Source: Pictodentalium vernedei (taxonomy: Eukaryota; Mollusca; Scaphopoda; Dentaliida; Dentaliidae). Taken from it: a stretch of 64,000 nt of DNA. Position numbers and translations under genes: made by a program. Below the pieces are notes generated by a model that did not search any database, was not told the DNA's origin, and saw nothing but the letters and a program-made list of their open reading frames with translations. Shown piece after piece: positions 44,020-55,523 of this stretch. Location of the stretch: contig CM062294.1 in the NCBI GenBank assembly GCA_031216915.1, positions 165,371,455 through 165,435,454 of the forward strand, written 5' to 3'. Position 1 is the first letter of the stretch; the number at the start of each line of letters is the position of its first letter.

Positions 44020-45099
44020 ATTTTTATACTGTACCAATGACCCAGACATAGCTGGTGCTAACTCTTAAAATATAGGGCCAAACACAAATTTTGCCCCCCA
44101 ATCCCCAAAATTTGCATCTAAAACTAAAGAAAACATGTCCAGAGAGGCCCTCCACACCTCGCCCCCACTGCGCATGCGCAGTGTCAAGGACGTTCCGAAA
44201 TTGGCGCCATTTATCTTTCTAAGTTTGGCCCTTCATCAGTTAACATCTGACTGATCTTTGTGCTTTTAAATCTCAGTTTAAATGATGCCAGACAAATAAA
44301 TATTAGTGAAATGGTGATTCTAAGGAGGATAGAAAAGGAGGAGAGGAAAAGAATGTGTGACAGAATATTATCAGGGCTGTAACTTAAAATTTTTTAATGA
44401 AATTATGTTAAGTTACCTATTTTCAAGGCAGCAGCCATTTTGTTGTCATTCTGATTATTTAGTTACACTGTTTTTACAAGTGTTTTTCCTCTCTCCCTGT
44501 CCTTTAAGTTCCCCCTTGCTATTCTCCCATGCTTTTGGCATAATTTCTGTAATTATTATTACTAAAATTTCTTGGGAGTTTAGCTGAATAACAGAATGAA
44601 TTCTGTTCTTTCCCCATGTTTACGTCTTCACCTACGGGTGGTTAGGCGTTGTGTTCTGCATCTACCATCTGATGTTCTGCAGTTTCTTCCCTGGAAGTCT
44701 CTGTTTTGCATCAGATGGTGTATTTTTGGTAACTGATTTCGGGCCTGGGTGCCTGGAGTCTTATTTTAGTGTTTTTACACTCATTGTTTACATTTACAAC
44801 AGCCCTCTGTGTGAGGGGGGGATTTCTAAATAATAATATCTTTATGTTATTTCAATCATAACTAGATACATTATTATTGTTCGTAAGTGTTGAATAAATT
44901 GTTTAAAATATTTTTAAAATTTTTGTCCACACTTAGGCTTGGGATCCATTGGGGCTCAACGTTACTTTTCAGAAACTTGGGCTGTTCTGAAAAAATATTT
45001 TTTCAAAATATTTTGATTTCAATTATTTTTTCTATATTAATGGATCATATTATTATTATGTATTTTGATTGCCAGGGGTTAGTGCGAGTACCAGGACTT

Positions 45100-48000
45100 G
45101 TTTTCTTTTCACATTGAATGGATATTGATCTATTGTTTTAAGAGGAAGTCTTCCTCTGACCTTATTATCATTCTATATGTGGTCAGTGTACTCGCATTAA
45201 CTCCGGTTCTGTATCGTATGATTTCGATGACAATATGGGAAGCGTATGTCACGGTATGTTGTTGGGGATTTGGACACTCCGGTCCTTTCCCCGCAGGGTC
45301 ACTCTACTTTATCAATTTCTATTTCAGACGATCAAGATTAGGGTGATGTATCTGTGATGTCTTCCAACAGTGTGCCTCCGTCGTCACAATTAATGAAGGG
45401 CTAGCGGAAAAGTGCTCATGTAATACGCCAATTGCCTAAGAGGACCCTAGTAGGTTCGACGGCCTTTGACGTCCGCTAGCTCGCCCGGTGTAGCGTCCAT
45501 TCACCGAATGGTTCGGCAGCCGGGTTCGTCCGTTGCGGTCTAGAAGGAATTTTGGGGTGATGCGAGCACTATAAAATTAACTTAATGCACACCCAGTGAC
45601 GGCGGATCGGAGGGAGAACGGAGGAAGCCTTTTAGTCCGGTTCATAGCTCGTTCCGGTCCATCCGGACGACAAGCGAGAGAGGCCCCTCTCTCGTTCAAC
45701 AACATCTGGCCCCAGATGTTGTGGTACAAATGTGTCGTTAGCGGAGCATACGTCCGTCGCTCAGGACGCTCCGTTGTATAGGCAGTCCGCTGAGACTGCT
45801 AAGGCTTCCTCTTCTCGTCAGCGCACACGACCGCACCTTGGCTGCGTGACCGCCGATATATTACCAGCTTCGCCGATCAAGGATTCTTCGGTGACCAGGT
45901 CACACCATCCGGCAGCCAGGGATTCGAGACCGATGGACTCCGGACGTTCGCATAGGAAAAGTATGCGGGAGCCATCTGATGCGGAGCTGCCCTCGGCGAA
46001 GCAGCGATAGACTGCGCCTCCGCAGGTCTCGACGCCGGACATTCTTGTGCACATAGCACAGCTTATCGCAGCATCCCAGCAGCCGACAGAAACGGTGTCG
46101 GATCGAGAATTATCCGACAGCGCTGGGTCGGTAGCCGGGGACTCGAGGTCTGCAGACTCCGGACGTTCGCATAGGAAGTATGCGGGAGTCAACGTACACG
46201 GAGCTTCCAGCGGCAATGCATCGTAAGTCCGCTACTGCACAGGCCTCGGGAACGAACGTGCTTTCCTTAATAGCACAGTTTATCGCAGCATCCCAGCATC
46301 AACTGAATCTGTCGCATATATTTTATCCGACGATGCTGGGTCGGGACGCTCCGCGGAAGCGGGTACGGACGTCCGAAAGTTTCATCCGGTCCGACGGGAT
46401 ACCGAAAGGGATTCGGTGGATTTCAAGCTTTCCCTTTCGGAACAACATATGCTGCGATGCCGGATAAGAAACTGATAGCGTCGGTGGACTTAGAAATTTT
46501 TGGTTCGGTTCAGGGACATCGTCCCTCAGTTCCGACATAGTCCAATAATGTCACACAAACTTTCGAATTATTGAACGACGCTATATATATTATTATTTTA
46601 TGCTTGCTATCCAAGCATTTCTGGTTTCTTGTTCGAAGAGTTATGGAGATGTCTTTCAAAAGTGTGCCTCTGTCGTCATAGTTAATGAAGAGTTAGCGGC
46701 AATAAGTGCTCATGGAATATGTCTATCGCTTACGGAGTGACATTCGCTAGCTCACCCGGTGTAGCGTACATTCATCGAATGGTTCGGCTGCCGGGTTCGT
46801 CCGTTGCGGTCTAGGAAGGAGATTTGGGTGATGCGAGCACTTTAATTACTTTAGTACTCACCCAGTGACGGCAGATTGAGGACAGATCGGAGGAAGCCAA
46901 CAACATAGGGGACCGCATGTTGTGGTTCAGATATTTTACATTCGGAGCATATGTCCGTTGCTCGGGACGCTCCGTTATATTGACAGTCCGAGAGACTGTC
47001 TTTAATGCTTCCTCAGCCTCACAGCAGGGCACACGACCGCACATTGGCTACGTGACCTCGAGTATCCGATCAGTTTCGGCATTCAGTGATTCCACAGCGA
47101 ATAGGTCGCGCCATCCGGTAGCCAAGGGACACGAGGCCTATACACTCCGTTCGCTCGCATATTGGAAGTATGCACGGGGTAACGATCTCGGAGCTTCCTG
47201 CGGCAATGCATCGTAAGACCGCTGCTCCTCAGGCCTCAGTGACGGACGTGCTATCCGAGTTAGCACAGTTGTTTCGCAGCATCCCAGCAATTGACGGTTT
47301 CTCGGTCGAATCAGGAATTATCCGACGACGCTGGGTCGGTGCGGTCCGCGGTTGCATCAAGCTACGGACGACCGAACGCTTTATAGGGTCCGACAGGATA
47401 GCGAAAGGGATTCGAAAGATTTCGAGTTTTCCCTTTAGTAGTATCGGAAGATGCCTTTCATATCTTCTGGCATTTCTTCCAGTGATTATTTTTCGGACTT
47501 CATTGCTGCGATCTTGGATAAGAGACTTATAGCGTCATTGGACTCGGATTTTTCGATCGGTACAGGGACTTTGTCCCTGACTTACCGACGCAGTCCAATA
47601 TTGTCATTACAACATGTGTTTTATTTTTCGACGCTATATATTTATATATATACAAGACGGCTACTAAGCATGATAGTTTAGTTTCTTGTCCGCGTGGCTC
47701 ATTTCTGCCATTTTATCTTTTTTACATATAGTTTATTTTGGCAGAGCAGGGCATACCGAGAGTTCATATGCGTCTAGACGGTGTGATTAAAGACTGCATA
47801 TATTCTTTTTCACCGTTTATGTCTTTTCCAATTTCAATGTTGGGAACGACATTATGTATATTAGACTTAACTTAGACGCTTTATTATACGTAATCCGCCT
47901 TACTGAGGCGTTATCATTACGTCTTCAAGAAAAGATTTACGGGATATTATTCTCAATGTAATTTCTTTTGAGGGCAGTAGTTTGTTCACGTATAACTCCG

Positions 48001-48140
48001 CCCTTCAGTGGCTGATTGGAGTTGGTTAGACGTGAGGCAGCCCTAGCTACATCTACGCGTGGATAGTAGGTTAAGAACTCTCTCAGAGTCGCTTCGTTCT
48101 CGGAGGAGCTTCTCTTCGACGGCAACTTTCCGGCAATCCA
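45100..48140 (+). pseudogene. Gag-derived remnant of element E with internal duplication
   Basis: The landmark TGTGCCTC occurs near 45371 and again near 46663. Most of the region pairs with C at high similarity, while 45745-46135 pairs better with A and F. The frame is broken many times; only short open stretches remain. Confidence 0.7.
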
Positions 48141-48179
48141 TGAATTGCTTGATTTATACATTCTCTTGTCTATCTAGTG

Positions 48180-50045
48180 TTACAAGAGATTCAGACTGGG
48201 GCAAACATTCGGTGGTTGACTCAGAGAGTGCCGCCGCAGTTGCCGGACCCGAGTGTGGCTGTTATGACGGTTGCCAGTCAAACAGATTGGGATATATACT
48301 GATCCCTACGGATTCGAAGTGCCAGGGTCTTTGGGTTCCGCAGTCTTTTAGCTATCAGTTAACTTCCGCGGAATAATGTTTTTTAGGCTTGCTTTATGTC
48401 ATTGCATGAACATTATTCAGAAACGCATGCCCAAATTCCTGTCCTTTAATTCGACAGTAGTGGCGTATCTCCGGAACCAGGGAGGCACTCTTTCGTTTCC
48501 GTTATTCAATTTAATGGAAAGAATCCGTCTGTTGGTTATAGTACACCAAGTTCAGTTTTGGTCCGTCATATTCTGGGTCGTCTGATTGTTTTATCGCACT
48601 CCCGTTCTCTTACGGGTCGCTTGTTGCTGTCAGAATGGACTCTCAACAAACAAGTATTCAATCAGATTTGCTATCTATGGGAGCGCCCAATGATGTTTTA
48701 TTTATGACACAGTTGGCTAATCAATTGCAGACGTATGTGTTGGCTTGTCCAGATCTCTGAGCTAATACTGTTAACGCTCTATTGATCTATAGGACAGAAT
48801 GATAGGATACGCGTATCCTCCGGCGCTGTTGTTTTTAGCAGGTATTGCTAAGATAAACAACCACAATATATTTCTGTTGATAGCATCTCTATCTTCACAG
48901 AGATCATGAGTAATTTACTCTCTTGTCTACTGTGGATCTTAACGTGAAATCTTCCTCTATGTGAGGATCTTTTTTCACTGGGTAAATCGTGTCATTTTTA
49001 TCACAACCAGCAAGGTCGCAACCTTCATGTTTTCCGTTGTGTGGTCCATATTGCATTGTAAGCACTGTACTGGACGAGCTTTGGACGCGATTTCTTACTA
49101 TAGGAGATCCTCTTCTTCGCTATTCTATGCGACTAAAGTGGAGGCTCTTCCGTCGTGGTGTAGGGATCATTATGTTCATATGGTTGATCCCTCCATACTA
49201 CTCATTGCTATTTTTTAGTATACTTGTTTCACAAGATCTACTGCAGCCTGTTGTTATTTAGGTTATAGGTTTATGTTACCTCATACCTATGCACTCTACG
49301 ATAGTTTACAATTGAGTCTTTTGTCTCTTTATCTAAGTCAGTTAGTAACTTTTTGATAAATAGACTTAGAATCTTTAGATTAAATTCCTATACGGATTTT
49401 AACTTCAGGTTCTTATTTAGTTAAGTAATCATTTGAGCCTCTGGAAACAGTAGTTTTCAAATTCTGACCTTTTAGACAGTAATTCTGTTGGTTTCTCTTT
49501 TACTGTAGAGTCAGTGAGTTTCATGCACTATCGATGGATGATTTTCACTTTCATAGTTTCGGAATCAATACTTCCGTTACTATTTAGGTTGGATTGTTGC
49601 ATAAGAGTTAGGCTCCTATTATCCGGAACCTATTATTTTAAGGTCCTTCCGTCTTCGTATGGGCATAGGCCTTTACTCTTTCCGGGTACAGTTTATGTAT
49701 TTATAAACAGATATCTGTTTATTACAAGGGCGTAAGCTTCTTCTGTCTTTGATGTCTAGTAGAAGGACGTTACGCTCCATTTTATTGTTAATGGATTCTA
49801 TTAACTAGCGTACTGCTTATGGTATATCATTGGCTTAGCAGTTGTGCTTAAGATTTCGGCTCATGAAGTAAGAGTTCTTCTACTTCTTGGGCTTACATTA
49901 ATAGTGTTCTATTATAGATTTTTGAAGGCTGCTCATTGCGCTCAGCCATCCATTCATGAATTTTATCTCAGAAATATCGAGTCCATTTCTGGAGGCCTCT
50001 ATTGTTAGGTCTATTATCTACTGCTCAGAATGTCATTCACTTAAC
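48180..50045 (+). pseudogene. RNase H / methyltransferase-like / YR remnants of element E
   Basis: Same order and same style of decay as 17640-19530 in C. Recognisable pieces include CAGTCAAACAG..GGGATAT, ATAGGATACGCGTATCCTCC and CTCATGAAGTAAGAG. No intact domain remains. Confidence 0.7.
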
Positions 50046-50626
50046 AGTTGCTACTATAGCTAGGTAGGCTGTCTGTTTCGGCAGTGTCTCCGTTCGGCTG
50101 CCCTCTTCGCTCTGGGCTATTTGACCCAGGGCAAGAAAAAGGGGGGGGGGGAGGGTGTTCCCTTGGGTCACCTGTTTTTACTATGAAAACAAGGGGATAC
50201 CTCCTCCGGAGTTAGTAATTCTGAGCTGTTTTTAGGATGGTTGTTTAGTGAGAAGTTTAAGTTTATAAAATTCATTCAAGTCTTAGTTTTTAAAGTATAG
50301 CTTTTGAATATTGCATATGTCAACGGACATGATTATGCAATTCTCACACACTTTTAGGAGTATAAGAGTCTCTATTCTCTAGACTTACTTTATTATTGGC
50401 TTACTTTAAAAATTATTAGTATAAGGATTATTGGATATTAATAGAGTACATGGATGTATGAAGCTCAATTTTTGGAAGGTGTTGTATCTTTCTAATTTAT
50501 CATAAATAAGAAAGATACATGTAAGGCCTATTACTTCTTTTCCCTACAGGGGATGACTCTATTTTATTTTATTGAGCGTATTCCATTTTGCTCTATGTCC
50601 TTGGCCCTCCAGCCTTTTTACTATTC

Positions 50627-51016
50627 AGCTATGTCTGGGTCATTGGTACAGTATAAAAATGTTAAAAAATTTATAGTAATTTATATATTTTTTATACTTA
50701 CCAATGACCCAGACGGGGATGGCCCTCCCAGGAGTTGGGAACTCTTGCCTCCCCGCTGAGTACATAGCGCTTACCAGGCACTGGTTATTAGAATGATAAA
50801 TGGCGCCAATTTCGGAACGTCCTTGACACTGCGCATGCGCAGTGGGGGCGAGGTGTGGAGGGCCTCTCTGGACATGTTTTCTTTAGTTTTAGATGCAAAT
50901 TTTGGGGATTGGGGGGCAAAATTTGTGTTTGGCCCTATATTTTAAGAGTTAGCACCAGCTATGTCTGGGTCATTGGTAAGTATAAAAAATATATAAATTA
51001 CTATAAATTTTTTAAC
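50627..51016 (+). repeat. ICR and right inverted terminal repeat of element E
   Basis: The ICR (50627-50714) again shows the complements of the left and right termini joined as ..AAAAAT|GTTAAAAA... The spacer and right ITR follow. Stem-loops corresponding to those of A lie upstream at 50109-50132 (with G tract) and 50484-50518. Confidence 0.85.
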
Positions 51017-51121
51017 TTTTTAAAGAAATTACGTTCTTAACTTTTATTTTTACCTGACTTTACTGTTGATTATTTACTTAGATTAATATAAATTAATTGC
51101 AACAGCTTAAAAAAATTAAAA

Positions 51122-51470
51122 ATCTGTTTCGCAGGCCCTCGTGCATGGTCCTTTTGGCTGCTGCATGCTCTCTTTTTATAACCAATGTAAACTTATAAAA
51201 AATAAAAATTAAATGGTTTATGTCTGATATTTTTACCCAAGTTAAAAAAATGATAAATTTGTCACTTGAGTGCAAGAAGGCTTTGCATTACAAAGCCTTC
51301 TTGCTCTCAAGGGACAAAATACACCACCACCCATGCTATTCTGTCGATTATGAGGCCTAAAACATAAACCAAGAATATGAACTTTTGATGGCAAAGAAAT
51401 AATTACAAAAATAAAGTAAACAAACGCTCGCCCACATACAATTTTACAAAAATTGGCCTGAGAAATAGAA
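51122..51470. mobile_element. Hairpin-containing repeat with CTGTTTCTCA-like termini, copy 2
   Basis: Homologous along its length to 38866-39235 (GTGCATGGTCCTTTTGGCTG, TTAAATGGTTTATGTCTGAT), with its own version of the central hairpin (AGAAGGCTTTGCAT / TACAAAGCCTTCT). Confidence 0.7.
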
Positions 51471-51584
51471 GATCTACTTTGTGGGACCTACCGGTAATAT
51501 ATATTTATTGGGGAAATTAACCCTGGAGTCGGTGAAGCTGATTTTTCATAATTAATATTAAATTGTAACTTGAAATTATAAAGT

Positions 51585-51620
51585 TGCCAACTGCAATGCT
51601 AGATCATTGCAGTTGGCATC
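51585..51620. repeat. Near-perfect hairpin
   Basis: TGCCAACTGCAATG, an 8-bp loop, then CATTGCAGTTGGCA. Confidence 0.85.
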
Positions 51621-52210
51621 TTCATACTTTTAAGGGAGGCAATTCTCTCACATCGTTTCTGCCAATACAAGAAAATCAAATGCCTTCACAAATTTATACT
51701 ACACAGTATTTGAATTTGAATTCTGTCTGCCTCAGTTCTGTTGGGAGGTTTAATGACAGGAGGGTCTGTGTTAAAAAAAAATAAAGCCCTCTACATTTGA
51801 CAGGCTATGTGATTTGGGAAGCCTAAATGCCAGAGAATGGTTAGCCTTTTGCAACAGTCAAGTTATTAATATGGGATAGCAAATTCCGTGTTTAGAATTA
51901 TGACATCACATTGTTGAATTCAAATCTGATTTTTTTAATAGACAATGGTGAAGGCCTTTGGACAATTGCCAGTCTATATACTGTTTTGTCTTGCATGTGT
52001 CAAGTGAAAATACATTGTCACTATCACATATTATGAACTTGTATCTTTTCATTTTACTTTCGATTTAAATGATGGATGAGGCTGTTTTGGTGTTCTGAGT
52101 GCTGATCGTGAGTGTCGCTGACAATTATGCCCAATTTTCAGATATGCTAAACATTTCTCTAGAAGAATTTGAGGTGGGCATTAGGCATGCAACACATCCC
52201 ATATAAGCAT
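51621..52210. other. NPHP3 intron, no feature assigned
   Basis: AT-rich, unique-looking. The longest frame (66 codons) has no features of a gene. Confidence 0.45.
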
Positions 52211-52533
52211 TTATTTATTGGGGGTTAATGACACTTTTGACAACCAGGGTCACCTTGTGTCGGACAGTTTTACAGGTGGAGGAAGCCAGAGTACCCAGAG
52301 AGAACCACTCAGCAACTATGAGCAACTGTCAGACTTCCCTATGTACTAACTCCACACTAGCAGGGCTAGCATTGGTTGAAGGCAAGTGCATCATCAACGT
52401 GCTGTACGCCTCAGTACACAGTGCCACTGTGCCCCCATCTGAGCTATCAGGATAAAGGCCTTGCCCAAGGACACAACATAGTTGCCCCTGATGGGGATTG
52501 AAGTCCAATTCTGTAACCACTAAACCATATATA
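52211..52533 (-). mobile_element. tRNA-derived SINE, minus strand
   Basis: On the minus strand the head has an A-box-like TGGTTTAGTGGTTAC and a B-box-like GACTTCAATCCCCATCAGG, followed by the widespread metazoan SINE phrase TGTCCTTGGGCAAGGCC. The body contains GGTTCTCTCTGGGTACTCTG and ends in a TTTATTGGGGGTTAATG..-complement tail. The copy at 24361 shares the body and tail. Confidence 0.72.
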
Positions 52534-52544
52534 AGCATTTAATC

Positions 52545-52597
52545 TATTATATCTTGTTTGACAGAGCTCCCTGAGTTCTGTGAAACAAGATATAATA
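52545..52597. repeat. Hairpin shared with the Tigger-like MITE
   Basis: TATTATATCTTGTTTGACAG pairs with CTGTGAAACAAGATATAATA. The same hairpin type is at 34005, 53770 and 53925. Here it stands next to the SINE head, without recognisable Tigger ends. Confidence 0.8.
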
Positions 52598-52808
52598 AAC
52601 ATGCCTTCATCACTAAAAATGACCTATTCCTGTCAACTGTATCCTGCTGTTATTCGAATATTTTTCTCGCACTAAGTGGTTATTCATTTAACAGGGCTGT
52701 ACTGTAGCACAAATTGTTGGCTCATGTGTAACGCTAGGATCAACTTGGATGGAGGGGAACTGTAGCCAGCTTAGCAGAAATCAGGCTATTTAAGCAGCAC
52801 AAACTTAA

Positions 52809-52927
52809 CTGGTAGAGTGCTGGAAGCCCATATTTGGGCTTTATTCTGAAGTGCAGGGTTCACACATCAAAGTTTTCATATTTTGTGGAGGTGCCTGACA
52901 CTCAAAAATAATTCAGCACTCTACCAG
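52809..52927. mobile_element. Family 1 TTAA MITE, internally shortened
   Basis: TTAA, CTGGTAGAGTGCTGGAAGCC..., CAGCACTCTACCAG, TTAA (52805-52808 and 52928-52931). Only 119 bp: both termini are intact but the central hairpin is absent. It ends 77 bp before an NPHP3 exon. Confidence 0.92.
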
Positions 52928-53004
52928 TTAATGGATGTAGATATAGAATAGACATCAAAATGATATTTTCTCAGGTCCAATATACTTAAATTTGTTGTTG
53001 CCAG

Positions 53005-53160
53005 GAAATGGGAGTAAACACTGAGGTAGAAAATGATATTGTGGAAGATGAGAATGAGTTACTTTGCGGAGGAAAATTATGGGATGTCAATGGTGATAAT
53101 GAACATATGGAGATGTTAAGTTATTCTATAAAATCGAGCTGTGAGCTGACATTTGAAAAG
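53005..53160 (+). CDS. NPHP3: Nephrocystin-3 exon
   Basis: 156 bp (52 codons, phase 0 at both ends) between TTGCCAG| and |GTTTGT. It reads EMGVNTEVENDIVEDENELL, CGGKLWDVNGDNEHMEMLSY, SIKSSCELTFEK. Human nephrocystin-3 has [20 protein letters not shown] and, further on, ELGFEK at the same place; LWD, the following acidic/ME stretch and the EL-x-FEK ending agree. The segment links the preceding domain to the P-loop NTPase part. It is followed by a 9.1-kb intron that contains element F. Confidence 0.9.
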
Positions 53161-53517
53161 GTTTGTTTTAATGTTTTAAATTGCATTCTTCATTCAGTAT
53201 TGAAACACTTCAAGAAATTGCTTCACCAAATACTTTAAGTTAAGCAATGTATTAAACAGTTTGAAAAGCGTAGTGCCATATTCCAATCCTAAATAATGCT
53301 ATGGCTACACATATAAAAACTAATTTATTCTCCCAAGTATTTTTTTCAGTTCAGTGAGAAAGGTTTTTTTTCTTTTTTCCAATGATGTCACAAACTTAAA
53401 AAAAAGTACTGTTTTTGCCGTATTATTAATTACTATCATTTGAAATTTGCATAATTATTGTGATTTATAATAGTTTTAATGTTTGAAACAAATTGAGAAA
53501 AAAATGTTTTATTATTA

Positions 53518-54100
53518 CAGTGGAGCCCACTTAACTGTATATCTCTTAACTGAATAACCCTGTTAATTGAATATAATTTCCCAACCCAAAACCATTTACC
53601 ATACCTCCAGTACAAATTTGACCTGTTAATTGAATATAGTTTATAGAGTAAACTCCTGTTAATTGAATAAAAAAACCTTGTAACCCATCGAGAAATTACC
53701 CTGACTCCGACCAGTTTTCCTTTGTTTATAGACCTATTTTGCCTCAGTACATCCAATACAGGCATTTAATCTTTTATATCTTGTTTGAAAGAGCTCCTGG
53801 AGCTCTGTCAAACAAGATATAATAGAATAAATTCTAAGTTTATCTCTAGAATACAGGAAAGTGACACAATCCCTTTGTTTATAGACCTATTAAGCCTCAG
53901 TACATCCAATACAGGCATTTAATCTATTATATCTTGTTTGACAGAGCTCATGGAGCTCTGTCAAACAAGATATAATAGCATAAATGCTAAGTTTATCTCT
54001 AGAATACAGGAAAGTGACACAATCCCTGTTAATCGAATACTCCTGTTAATTGAATGATTTCCATTGTCAAAGTGACTATTCAATTAACACGGTTCCATTG
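53518..54100. mobile_element. Complete Tigger/pogo-like MITE
   Basis: TA, CAGTGGAGCCCACTTAACTG at left; CAATTAACACGGTTCCATTG, TA at right. The interior has CTGTTAATTGAATA repeats and two tandem copies (period 153 bp) of a block ending in the TATCTTGTTTGACAGAGCTC hairpin. It is non-coding, 583 bp. It serves as the uninterrupted reference for the split copy at 26885-34584. Confidence 0.83.
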
Positions 54101-54432
54101 TATCACTTAACAGAATGTTATGTAGTGTATTAACAGAAGTGTAATGACATGGTAAAACTTATTAAGTTTACCCCCAACATGTCATGACATGTAGGACTGT
54201 CGGCACAAATGAAAAACTCCTTTCATTAGTGTCTGCACCCCTTCCTGTCCCATGACTAAGCACAGCACCATTATCGGTTCTTCTCTCATTGCAGTTTCAA
54301 TAGGTAGACCAGGCTTCAATAATTGCTTGCATGCTGCTGGCAGATATTCCTGCCCAGGACAACAGATCTCTTGGCACTAGAATCGGTATAATTTGGTGTA
54401 CTTTTATCAAGATCGTCCTCGAAAATTGTGAT
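54101..54432. other. NPHP3 intron, no feature assigned
   Basis: Unique-looking sequence between the Tigger-like MITE and element F. Nothing coding. Confidence 0.45.
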
Positions 54433-54636
54433 ATTTTTATACTGTACCAATGACCCAGACTTAGTTGCTGGTGCTAACTCTAAAAAATCCAGGGCCAAAC
54501 ACAAATTTTGCCCCCCAATCCCCAAAATTTGCATCCAAAACCAAAAGAAATCATGTCCTATAGGACCTCCATACTTCGCCCCTACTGCGCATGCGCAGTG
54601 TCAAGGACGTTCCGAAATTGGCGCCAATTATCATTC
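54433..54636 (+). repeat. Left inverted terminal repeat of element F
   Basis: ATTTTTATACTGTACCAATG through GGCGCCAATTATCATTC; inverted at 61339-61530. Confidence 0.9.
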
Positions 54637-55523
54637 TCTGTTTGGCCCTTCATCAGTCAACATCTCACTGATCTTTGTGCTTGTAAATCTCAGTTTAAAG
54701 GATGCCAGACACGTAATTATTGGAGAAATGGTGATTCTAAGGAGGATATAGAAGAAGTTGAGGAAAAAGGAGTGACAAAAAATAATCAGGGCTGTACTTA
54801 AAATTTTTTATGAAATTATGTTAAGTTGCCTATTTTCGAGGCATGGGCCTCTTGTTGTCATTCTTGCTAAAAAGTTGCACTGCTTATTCAGTGTTTCCTC
54901 TCCCCTGGTCTTCTAAGTCCCCCCTTGCAATTCTCCCATGCTTTTGGCATATTTTTGAGAAAGATCATTTCTAAATTCTCTTGGGAGAGTTGCTTGGTTA
55001 CAGAATGTTTTCTGTTATTTTCCCCATAGTTACGTTTTCACCCATGGGTGTATAAACGTTGTGTTCTGCATCTTCCATCTGATGTTCTGCAGATTCTCCC
55101 CTGGGAGTCTCTGTCTTGCATCAGATAGAGTGTAATTTTGATGACTGATTTCGGGCCAGTTTTGTCAGTGCCTGGAGTCATGTTTTCTGGTGTTTTACAC
55201 TGTTTGTTTACATTGGCAACAGTCTCTTTTGAGGGGGGCTGTTTGCCTTTGGTGTAGTTTATCTCACTATAAGATACATTTTTATTATCCGTAAGTGTTG
55301 CATTAATTATTTAATATAAATTTAAAATTTTTGACCACACTTAGCCATCGGATCCATCGGGGCTCAACATTACTTTTCAGAAACTTGGGCTTCGCTGAAA
55401 AAATATTTTTCAAAAATTATTTTGATTTTCAATTGTTTTTTCATTATTAATGGATCATGTTATTATGTATCTTTGTGTCAGGGGTTTGTGCGAGTAACTA
55501 GGACTTGCTGTTGACTTTTCACA

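Larger units (their letters stand above)
44020..51016 (+). mobile_element. Degenerate non-autonomous DIRS element E
   Basis: A 7.0-kb element with A/F-type ends: left ITR 44020-44220, ICR 50627-50714 and right ITR about 50787-51016. Its inside follows C closely: the same leader, the same kind of internally duplicated gag remnant (offset about 1290 bp instead of 1140), no recognisable RT core, and RNase H, methyltransferase-like and YR remnants to about 50045. A patch near 45745-46135 resembles the A/F gag much more than C. It sits in an NPHP3 intron with a TTT right flank and no target-site duplication. Dozens of breaks. Confidence 0.88.

Noticed and set aside
52211-52533. Functional tRNA gene
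   Set aside because: The A- and B-box-like parts do not fold into an intact cloverleaf and the body continues as a SINE.
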